From positions 123,550 to 187,549 of the forward strand of contig JASLZX010000001.1 of NCBI GenBank assembly GCA_030754655.1: a stretch of 64,000 nucleotides of DNA. Reading direction: 5' to 3'. This DNA is from UBA8886 sp002731655. Lineage in GTDB: Archaea > Thermoplasmatota > Poseidoniia > MGIII > CG-Epi1. A program made the translations under genes and the position numbers. Positions 25,316-34,300 of the stretch are shown in pieces; the first letter of the stretch is position 1; every line of letters starts with the position of its first letter. The notes under the pieces are model-generated. The model had not been told where the DNA came from and made no database searches. It worked only from the letters and a program-made list of their open reading frames with translations.

Positions 25316-25711
25316 ATGACCACCAGCATCCAGGAAATTCGGTCGCTCAAGGTAGGACGCTATATCCTCGTCGATGACGCCCCGTGCCGGATTGTCGAGT
25401 ACATCACCTCCAAGCCCGGCAAGCACGGTGAAGCCAAGGCGCGCATCGTCGCAGTCGGAATCTTCGACGGCACCAAGCGGTCGTTGGTCCACCCTGTCAA
25501 GCACAAGCTGCACGTGCCGCAGGTGGACAACCGCAAGGGGCAGGTGCTGGCGCACATGGGTGCTGAGGTGCAATTCATGGATCTGGAGACCTGGGAGACA
25601 TTTACCATCCCGATGGCCGACATCCCCGAGGAGTTCCAGGGCAGCCTCGAGCCCGGCAGTGAAATCCGCTTCCTGCAGGCGATGGGGCGGCGGCTGGTCA
25701 CGCGTGCCTGA
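25316..25711 (+). CDS. eif5A: Translation initiation factor aIF5A
   Basis: The 131-residue protein has the SH3-like N-domain with the hypusination loop SKPGKHGEAKA; Lys36 is the modified residue. An OB-fold C-domain follows. aIF5A rescues ribosomes stalled on difficult peptides. Modification needs a spermidine- or agmatine-derived aminobutyl group, and the next gene is an agmatinase whose GTG start lies within the last codons of this gene. A ribosome-binding GGAG sits about ten bases before the ATG, unlike the leaderless genes, as expected for an internal operon gene. Confidence 0.97.
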   Translation: MTTSIQEIRSLKVGRYILVDDAPCRIVEYITSKPGKHGEAKARIVAVGIFDGTKRSLVHPVKHKLHVPQVDNRKGQVLAHMGAEVQFMDLETWETFTIPMADIPEEFQGSLEPGSEIRFLQAMGRRLVTRA

Positions 25712-26570
25712 GTTTTTTGCCGACGCTGAAGCGGCTTTCGACGACGCGCGTTTCGTAATCTGGGGCTACCCTTTCGATGGCACCGCCTGTTTCCGTAAGG
25801 GCACCGCCGATGGCCCCGAGGCGATTCGTTTCCACAGTCACAACTTCGAGTCATGGCTCAACGAGCTCGGCCTTGACCTGCGCGACATCCCGGCCCACGA
25901 CTGGGGCGACGTCGAAGCAGTCGCCGATCAGGCGGCCAACAACAGTGCCATCGAGGAAATCGTTGGCCGCATCGGCGCTGCCGGCAAGTTCCCGGTCGGC
26001 CTCGGCGGCGAGCATTCGCTCACCCCCCCGGCAGTCGCCGCGCTGAAGCGCCAGTTCCCGGAGCTGGGCGTTGTCATCCTCGACGCGCACCTCGACTATC
26101 GCGACGGCTATCAGGGCGCGAAGTGGTCGCACGCCGCGACGACGCGCCGCGTCTCCGAAATCGTCGGCCCCGAGCGCGTCCGTTCCCTTGGCATCCGCTC
26201 GCTCTCGCGCGAAGAGCTGCACACGGCGCGCGAGGATGGGCTGCACTACGTCGAGACGGGCTGGACCGAGCTGCGCGAACACCTCTCCGACCTGGTCGAG
26301 GCGATCGACGGCCCGCTCTACCTGAGCCTTGATATGGACGCGATTGACCCTGCCTTCGCCCCCGGCGTCGGCACTCCCGAGCCGTTCGGCATGACTCCCT
26401 ACGAAGTGTTGCAGGTGCTCAACTTCCTGAGCGACAGGCTAGTTGGTTTCGACTGCGTCGAGACCTGCCCGCCCGCCGACAACGGCAACACCGCTGCGCT
26501 TGCGGCACGACTGGTGCGTCACACCATCGGCGCCGTCGCGAAGGCGCAGCCACGCGACGGCGCCGACTAG
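25704..26570 (+). CDS. speB: Agmatinase (ureohydrolase family)
   Basis: The 288-residue enzyme has all binuclear manganese ligands: GGEHS (His104), DAHLDYRD (Asp127, His129, Asp131) and DMDAIDP near residues 217-222. Agmatinase turns agmatine into putrescine and urea for polyamine synthesis. The GTG start at 25704 overlaps the end of the aIF5A gene by eight bases, so the two are translationally coupled. The product likely feeds hypusine formation on aIF5A. A related ureohydrolase such as guanidinobutyrase is possible. Its stop shares CTAG with the convergent glycosylase gene. Confidence 0.9.
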   Translation: MPEFFADAEAAFDDARFVIWGYPFDGTACFRKGTADGPEAIRFHSHNFESWLNELGLDLRDIPAHDWGDVEAVADQAANNSAIEEIVGRIGAAGKFPVGLGGEHSLTPPAVAALKRQFPELGVVILDAHLDYRDGYQGAKWSHAATTRRVSEIVGPERVRSLGIRSLSREELHTAREDGLHYVETGWTELREHLSDLVEAIDGPLYLSLDMDAIDPAFAPGVGTPEPFGMTPYEVLQVLNFLSDRLVGFDCVETCPPADNGNTAALAARLVRHTIGAVAKAQPRDGAD

Positions 26571-27175
26571 TACTCGACCGGCTCCGGGTCGAGCGAGCGC
26601 CAGAGGTACCACGCCGCGACCGACCGCCACGGCCGCCACACCGCACCAATTTCGCGCAGCTCCGCACTCTCGAGCGCTTCGCCGTAGGCGAGCCGCATTC
26701 CCGCCACTATTCCGAGGTCGTCCAGCGGTAGTACGTCGGGCCGTAGCAGGTGAAACATCAGAAACATCTCCGCCGTCCAGCGCCCCACCCCGCGCAGTCG
26801 GCAGAGTTGTGCAATCGCCGCCTCGTCGTCGAGCGGGATCCAGTCAATGTCCCACACCTCCCGGTCCCGCGCTAGCCCATGGATGTATTCCGCCTTGCGC
26901 TGCGAAAGCCCCGCCGGCCGTAGCTGCTCCACGCTGCGTGCGAGCACCGTCTCAATGGTGACCGCCCCGTCGCAAATCGCCTCGAGCCGGCCCCAGACGG
27001 TCTGCGCCGCCTGGACCGAAATCTGCTGCCCTGCTACCGCGCGCGCGAGCGTGAAGAACGGCTCCGCGCGCGGCTCGAGCTGCTCGCCCGGGAAGCAGTC
27101 GATAATCGCCCCTAGCACCGGGTCGCCCGCGCGCAGTTCGTCGCAGGCGCGGCCCCACCACTTTGGCTTGCCCAT
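26567..27175 (-). CDS. DNA-3-methyladenine glycosylase II (AlkA, HhH-GPD family)
   Basis: The 202-residue protein carries the helix-hairpin-helix LCRLRGVGRWTAEMFLMF (about 124-141) and the catalytic aspartate in LPLDDLGI (Asp153), as in AlkA. It lacks an iron-sulfur cluster motif, which separates it from EndoIII and MutY. It removes alkylated bases in repair. The ATG at 27175 follows a minus-strand TATTTTAG centred near 27199, giving a leaderless transcript. Its stop shares CTAG with the agmatinase stop. Confidence 0.88.
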   Translation of the reverse strand: MGKPKWWGRACDELRAGDPVLGAIIDCFPGEQLEPRAEPFFTLARAVAGQQISVQAAQTVWGRLEAICDGAVTIETVLARSVEQLRPAGLSQRKAEYIHGLARDREVWDIDWIPLDDEAAIAQLCRLRGVGRWTAEMFLMFHLLRPDVLPLDDLGIVAGMRLAYGEALESAELREIGAVWRPWRSVAAWYLWRSLDPEPVEY

Positions 27176-27225
27176 GCCCCGGGCAGCGACACGCGGCTAA
27201 AATACCCCCGACCTTCGGCCGCAGG

Positions 27226-27313
27226 GCGCGGGTCGCATAGTCTGGCCAATCGCGGAAGGCTCAAGACCTTCTCCCTCAGGGGTTCGCAGGTTCGAATCCT
27301 GCCCCGCGCACCA
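27226..27313 (+). tRNA. tRNA-Leu(CAA)
   Basis: Acceptor GCGCGGG pairs with CCCGCGC. The anticodon stem GAAGG/CCTTC holds CTCAAGA (anticodon CAA). A class-II variable arm and T-arm GCAGGTTCGAATCCTGC follow. The discriminator is A and CCA is encoded at 27311-27313. A TATA-like taaaata lies about 25 bases upstream. Confidence 0.92.
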
Positions 27314-27360
27314 CCATCCTTTCACGAAGCCCATTTTTTTAAATAATAATCGTCGAGAAC

Positions 27361-27816
27361 TCAGAACTTCATCAGGCACCGCTCGACGACCTCTCCGTGG
27401 CGCAGGTGCCGCTCGACGATTTCCGGCACGTCGCGCTCCGGGTCGGCGATGCGATACCACACGCCTTCCGGGTAGACCACGCAGGAGATGCCGTTCTCGC
27501 AGAAATCGAGGCAGCCCGACTTCTGCACCCGCACTCCCGTCAGGCCCGCCTCGCGCGCGGCCGCCTTCATCTGCTTCAGTACCGTCAGGCTGCCGCGCCC
27601 GGCACAGCAGGGGCGCGCGGCATCGGGCGGCCGCTCGTGCCCGCAGATGAAGATGTGCCGCTCGTAGCCCGGCTGCGGGCGGCCTTTCGGGTCAGTTACC
27701 GTGGTACCATCTCCAGCCAGCGCTGGTGCAGCCGCCGGTCGCCGGTCAGCTCGGGGTGGAACGTGAGCGCCATGTGTGGCGGCTGCACAGCGCCCACGAT
27801 ATTTCCGTTGTGCCAC
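27361..27816 (-). CDS. Thioredoxin-like [2Fe-2S] ferredoxin (start uncertain)
   Basis: The conserved part, about 108 residues, runs from PGYERHIFICGHERPP to the C-terminus. It has four cysteines in the pattern ICGHERPPDAARPCC and SGCLDFCENG, typical of thioredoxin-fold [2Fe-2S] ferredoxins (COG3411-type). Electron transfer is the likely role; the partner is unknown. The only standard in-frame start codon is a GTG at 27816, which would overlap pdxT by 121 bases and add a basic, family-unlike N-terminus. The family normally starts near 27690, just after the pdxT stop, so a CTG or other rare start may be used. It is probably co-transcribed with pdxT. Confidence 0.7.
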   Translation of the reverse strand: MAQRKYRGRCAAATHGAHVPPRADRRPAAAPALAGDGTTVTDPKGRPQPGYERHIFICGHERPPDAARPCCAGRGSLTVLKQMKAAAREAGLTGVRVQKSGCLDFCENGISCVVYPEGVWYRIADPERDVPEIVERHLRHGEVVERCLMKF

Positions 27817-28235
27817 GCTATCGGGGTGCAGTTATCGTCGGTGAAGATGATGACGGGCGCCCGGATGAAAATCCCGGGAAACGGCTCGCCCGCCTCCAGC
27901 GCGACGTCGGCTTCGAACGACTCCTGCTGCCGCCCGTAGGCGTTGCGGTCCAGTTCCATCGCCATCCGACCGAGCGTTTCGCTTCCGCGGCCGAGCAGGA
28001 TGGCGCCGGCGCAGGTTCCCAGGATGGGTTTTTCCCATGCCAGCAGCGGCTCCCACAATCCCCCGTTTTGCAGCAGGTGGCGCAGCGTTGTGGACTCGCC
28101 GCCCGGCATCACCAGGCCGTCCACTTTTGCCAGTTCTGCGGGCGTTCTCACCTCCACCACGCGAGCGCCGCACGCCGCCAGCGCCCGACAGTGCTCGCTG
28201 ACCGCTCCCTGCAGTGCCAGTACCCCGACTTTCAC
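27696..28235 (-). CDS. pdxT: Pyridoxal 5'-phosphate synthase glutaminase subunit
   Basis: The 179-residue class I glutaminase has the nucleophile Cys75 in LGTCAGAIL, His160 and Glu162 in TFHPEL, and the MPGGEST motif. It supplies ammonia to PdxS (PdxS is not in this window) for de novo vitamin B6 synthesis. This matches the PLP-dependent dehydratase here only in a general way. The start ATG at 28235 follows a minus-strand GATAAAG centred near 28262, indicating a leaderless mRNA. Confidence 0.94.
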   Translation of the reverse strand: MKVGVLALQGAVSEHCRALAACGARVVEVRTPAELAKVDGLVMPGGESTTLRHLLQNGGLWEPLLAWEKPILGTCAGAILLGRGSETLGRMAMELDRNAYGRQQESFEADVALEAGEPFPGIFIRAPVIIFTDDNCTPIAWHNGNIVGAVQPPHMALTFHPELTGDRRLHQRWLEMVPR

Positions 28236-28290
28236 GACGGTGCAGCCCTCCCCCTGCTTTATCGCTTAGCCTGTTTTCGGGGCGGGCGAA

Positions 28291-28348
28291 CGTTTTATAT
28301 GAACCGGGCCGCGTGATGAGAACCCTTCAGTGGGTATCCTGCCCGCTG
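28291..28348 (+). promoter_or_regulatory. TATA box and hairpin-containing 5' leader of the 2366-residue surface protein
   Basis: TTTTATAT at 28291-28298 predicts transcription from about 28321, leaving a leader of about 56 bases before the ATG at 28377. In it, CAGTGGG (28328-28334) pairs with CCCGCTG (28342-28348) around a seven-base loop, with one U-G pair. AAGGTG near 28366 can act as a ribosome-binding site. Most other genes here lack a leader. Confidence 0.55.
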
Positions 28349-28376
28349 AGACAAGGACTCAACCAAGGTGTGTCAT

Positions 28377-31300
28377 ATGCAAGAAACTCGTACAGAGAAC
28401 TATATCGCCTGGACTGCAAGGCTCGTTGCCTTCGTAGTCGCCGTAACCATGGTCACCAGCACGTTCGTGCTGCTGGCGCCCAATGCTGCGGCCAAGACCG
28501 GAGGACCAGATACCTCCGGATACAGCTTTACCGACAGTACAGAATCGGATGGTAAAGTGTCGTATGACTGGATTGATATCCTGAGTACTGGGACATCCAT
28601 AGGGAATCCCGGTGACTATGTCACCAGTGCATTCGACATGGGCTTCACCATAACCTATTACGGTGTAGACTACGACGAATTCTACGTCGGTGGTGACAAT
28701 GGGTGGTTCACGTTTGACGCACCCTCTGTCAGTTACGCTTGGGTTCCATACCTAATGCCATGGACCGGGATTGCTGGCACCATGCTCTCACCCTACTGGC
28801 AGGACTACCGTTACTGCGCAAGTGGCGCAGACATCAAGTACGAGACATTAGGCACAGCTCCCGACCGGAAGCTGGTAATCACCTGGAACAAGATGAACAT
28901 GTACTACTACTGCACCTCGTCTGACACGACTACCTTCCAGGCCATCGTGCACGAGAATGGTAACATCGTTTACCAATACCAGGATGGTACATTCTACGGA
29001 GCAGGTACCTACGAGACAGTCTCGATTGGTATCCAGGCAAAGGGCGATGGCCTGAGCTATGCCTACTCCCAGATGAGCTCCTCGTACAACAACAAGGCCA
29101 TTATGTTCTACCCACCTCCGCCCCCAGTGGACCAACTGAAACTGGAAAATCCATCTGTCCCGGATCCGCTCTCGCTGGCGACCGAGAACACGATGTCGAC
29201 CAGCGTGGTTAACAAGGGTACTGACACCCAGACCGACGTTGGCGTCAACGCCAAGGTGTTCTCAACTTCAGTCAACACAGTTATTGACGAGGACTTCGAC
29301 TCTGGCCCCGGTGCCTTCACCTCCAGTGCAACTCACGGTGCTGACCTCTGGACAGGAGACATTAATGACAGCCAGGGCGCACACGTTAGCAACTACAACT
29401 ACGGCGACGACTACTACAATGACGGTGACACATCCGATCGCTCCATGTCGTCCGGCCGTAAGGAGGCTGCAGTTGGCGGCATGTTCGACGACAGTACGCG
29501 CCTTCACCATGACGGCACCCACCTCTATGTTGCCGACAGGCTGCATGGGCAGATATGGAAGTTTGACAGTTCCAACTCCGGAACAGTTGTCATTCAGGGC
29601 CTTACCAACCCGCTGGACGTGACCACCGATTCAAGTGGCAATATCTACGTGATAGGCCGCTGTTCGGGCATAGGTTACCTGTATTGTACCAACACGTGGG
29701 TAAAGAAGTTCAGTTCGACTGGTACCCTTCTATGGACTACGGGTGGGTCGACAATCAAGTACGGGACCGGAATTACCTACTATGACGGGCAGGTCTTCGC
29801 GCTGCAGGTCCACTTCCAGACCGCGAATACCAAGATAGTCAAGCTGGACGCAGATGATGGCTCGCTTGATGGCTCCTTCCGCTACGGTAACGGCAAATCA
29901 CGTTCCTACTACTGGGAAGATTTGGACGTAGATGACGACACTGGTGACATCTGGATGATCTGGCGCCATTACACCCAGTCAACACTGCGGAAGTACACTC
30001 GCAGCTCCGGCGGCAGCTACAGCGCCAACTCATATACTGACTGCACGTACGGTGGCCCCGGGTATCTGTACTACTCGAGCAGTGTCGATGTCTATGAGGG
30101 CTCTGTCTACACGTCAGGTTATTACTACACCAGCTTCTATGGTGGCCTGAAGAAGATTTCGACCACGAGTTGCTCCTGGTCCACCGTAGTAGCAGATTAT
30201 GGCGGTGGCTGGAACACCTACGTGGGTTCGATTGCCATGACCGACACCCACGTTTACGTCAGCAGCATGTACCACTTCCGTGAGTACTACTTCTTCAACG
30301 CTTACGACAAGATCGGCTACTATGACCTTTCGGACGGTAGTCTTGACAAGGTGCTAGGACCGCAGGATGCGATGCTGAGCCACCTTTCGACCCCCTCAAT
30401 TGACGCCTCGACCGCAGTTGGCATGACCCTCAAGTTCAAGCACTCGTACTTCTTCTACTTCCGGTACGAGGGCGCTATCCTGGAGGCTTCGACCGATGGC
30501 GGTACTACGTGGGAGTACATTGAGAAGGACAAGTTCACCACTGGTGGCTATGTTAGTGGTATCAACGGCCAGATTATGTCGTGGTACAACACCCCCGAAG
30601 AGGTAGTCATGAAGCAGGCATACACCTACTACGCCTACAACGGCGGCCTCGGCGGCTTCGATGTGGCCTGCCGGCAGGAGTGCAAGTGGGACTACACGGA
30701 GGTAGACCTGACCGATTACACAGGCTTCCCCGACGTTAAGGTACGCTGGACAGTGGCCTACAACCAGTACTGGTACGCCTCCGCATGGTTGTACTACAAC
30801 AGCTACTTCCGCCTCGATGACGTGTCGGTTGATTTGGTTGATATCGACCAGACCTTCGTCGATGAGACCAAGACGATTGCCTCGATTGACTTCAAGGAGA
30901 CCAAAACGCTAACCTTCGCCCCGTTCACGCCTGCGGCGAACGGCCTGAAGTCGGGCGCTATGGTCGGCGTCTCGATGAACATCATCGACGACTATAACGA
31001 CGAGGACCTCTCGGACAACCGCTTCAGCGTATTCCGCGACGTCAAGTTCGTTATCATCTCGGAAAACTTTGATGACTGCGACGCTAGCGACTGGCTTTTC
31101 GGTCGTGACTATTCGGGTGCTTCAATCTGGAGCGCAGACAATAAGGACGCTCATTCTGCACCCTGCTCGCTCGACAGTGGTAGCAAGTACGACCAGACCA
31201 GTCCAGGCGATCCGTGGGCCTCCACAGGCAACCTCGACTTGAAAATGCCGGTTTCGGCTGAATTGACCTTCTGGCACTCGTACTACTTCTATTACACGTA

Positions 31301-34300
31301 CGACGGAGTGGTCGTCGAAATTTCGGAAGACGGTGGCGAGACATGGGGCATATTTGCGCCTATTGGTGGCTATACCCAGTCAATCTACAACTACGCGTTC
31401 TACGCGAACCCGCTCGGGGGCTACCCCGCGTTTACCAATTATGGTAGTGCGGGCGGTGCCTTCACCTACACACCCTCGCCACAGGCGTGGGAGAAGAAGA
31501 GCTTCGATCTGACCCCCTACGTAGGACAGGACGACGTCCGCATCCGCTGGCACGTCGGTTGGTCCACCGTTGCCTTCGGCACCTACTCCAACGGCTTCTA
31601 CCGGTTGGATGACATCGCTATTACCGGTGTGGTCTACAACGACAACCTTGCTATTGCGGCCCCCGACGTAGTCGACCCGATTCCGATCAACGGCAACCCC
31701 GATATTGGCACCACCGTGATTAACGCGGGTGTCAATCCCCAGACCGCTGGGACGTCCATGGCACGCGTTACTATCGGAACCGAGGACGTCACTAACCTGA
31801 TTGCCGAGGATCATGACAGCTACACAGCTTCGAACCACCCCTGGACTGCATCCTATACGACTCCCGGCTCTTCCTGGAGCAGCCAGCCTGGCTGGACATT
31901 CCCCTCTGGACAGGATGGCTTTGACGGGTCTGACGCTTGGGGTCCTGGCAACACCAACAACGGTGAGTTCGCGATGTACTACGCCGGTGGTGAGGGCTTC
32001 CTGGTTACCGAGTCGTACGATCTGAGTTCGGCTCCGGATGACGCCAAGATGACCATGCTGCACCGCTGGAATTTCCACTGGACTAGTGGGATGGGCTACA
32101 ACCCGAACGGCGGAATCGTCGAAATCTCTACAGACTACGACTCGTCCACGGCGGGTTCGGAAACTTGGACCACGGTAGTTCCGACCAGTGGATACAACGG
32201 ACAAATCTACAACTACGCTGGTTGGGGCAATCCGCTCTTTGGACAGGATGCTTTCGTCGGCACGAGCGGTGGCTCGTCAGGGTGGCCAGACGGTGACTGG
32301 GTTGAGAGTGAGTTCAGCCTCGCTGATTATATCGGCGAGGATAATGTCGCCTTCCGGTTCCACTTCGGGTTCTGGGACAACATGTGGCCGTATGACGGTG
32401 AGAAGTGGGTGATTGACAACCTGAATATCACCGGCACCGATTTGGCAGATATAGTTTACCAGAACACAGTCGCCATCTCTGGTGAGGGTACTGGTGGGGC
32501 ATTCGCCAGTGGCGAGGCCAAGGAGCTCAACTGGAACTACCACTTCAGTGTCCCCGGCCAGTACAAGGTGCGGGTAGAGACTTGGATTAACGGCTACCTC
32601 GATGGCAACGGTGACCCTGCAGTAGACGAGTTCCCCGGTGATAACAAGCGCGATGTATCGCGTGAGACCATGTTCACCGTGGCATACACCGACGCTGAAG
32701 CTGAGAAGACGTGTGCTGGCTGTGTCAACGGTGGCACAGGCGACCTCTACGCGGACGGCTGGTCAACCACTCTTACGAAGGGTACAGCAGACTGGCATAC
32801 TCAGACGTCTCAGGTCTATGCTGGCGCAGCCTCTTGGGGTCTTGGCGACGATACCTTCGGCACTCCCCAGAACGGTGACGACGCACGGCTTAACTCGCCC
32901 TCGATAGATCTGTCGCAGGCGACCTCGTCCAAGATGGTGTTCAAGCACCGGTATGCATTCTACGCCTCCGTCAGCGCCTTTGCCGCGTACTATTACGAAG
33001 GTGGCAACGTTGACATATCGACTGCCGGCCCATCCGGTTCCAGCTCCACCCGGAGCCTTGTGACGCCAACCCAGGGCAACCTGTATGGCGGCACTATCTA
33101 CAACTATCTCTTCTACGGCAACCCGCTGAATAACATGCCGGCGTTCGTGGCTTCTTCGGGAGGTTGGACTGAGTCGCAGGCGCGACTCGACACCTTCACC
33201 GGTACGGGAATGGACGACACGTCAGTCAGCTTCCACTTGGGTGGATCTTACCCCGACTGGGATCCGGCCTGGTTTGTTGACGAGGTTGGTATCTACGCTC
33301 TCGGTTTCGACATCGAGCAGACCTCCTCCAGCATGCCCTACAAGCTGGAGCTGGGCGAGGGTTCAACCATCACCACGAGCTTCAAGAACGTGGGCATGGG
33401 CGACCTTGGCACTGGCGGTCCAATCAGCAGCGCTGACATCTACGCCTACGCGATAGACTCTGACGGGAACACCGTCTGGAGTGACAGTTCCTACTCCCTC
33501 AGCAATTTGCCGATGGCTAGTGAGACTGGCACTTTCAGCATAAGCTTCCCTGGTATCTCTACGCCCGGTATGTACACCATCGGTGTCAAACTGGCCACAC
33601 CCGGTACGGGCGACACGCTGAAGGACCTGTTCGGGACGAACAACGATGCCAGCCACATGCTGCTGGTAGGTGCCGAGCAGGATCTCGGCACCCCGCTGCT
33701 GACCGGCGGAGAGAACTGGGCTGACGCGGCAGGCGAACCTGCCTCAGTCGGTGACGGTGCTCTCTCGGTAAGCTGGGACGAAACCGACGTGGTTACAGAT
33801 GACATGGGCATCTCAATCGTTGGCCAGGTCGGCGGCTACAGCCCCGGCTATGTTGAGGCCTTGCTCGGAACTACCATCACCTGGACCAACGACGACACCA
33901 TTACCCACACAGTGACCTCCACTGGTGGTGACTGGCCTGAAATCACGCTCACCGCAGGCGAGAGTGCTTCGCTGACCTTCAACGAAGTAGGGACTTTCAC
34001 CTACTACTGTGGCTTCCACAATCTGATGGCTGGCACAATCGTGGTCGTCGCGGCGGCAGTCGCGACCGAGCAGGCGCGTACCAACTATGTGCCACTCTGG
34101 ACCGATGACAGCTACCTCATGTTCTGGGCCAACTACGACATGAGCGCCGGCAACGAGGTCATGGTCTTCGCACAGCAGAAGGGTCACTCCTTCGACAGCG
34201 GCAGGACCGTTGCACTCTGGGAACCCAACGGCTTCACGATAGTCGATGGAAGCGACCACAGCGCCGTCGGCGGCTCGCTGGCGGGTGACTCGGACGGTTG

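Noticed and set aside
28313..28349. C/D-box-like pair GTGATGA ... CTGA in the surface-protein leader
   Set aside because: The boxes are only about 26 bases apart and there are no D' and C' boxes, so it does not fit an archaeal C/D guide RNA. The hairpin between them explains the region better.
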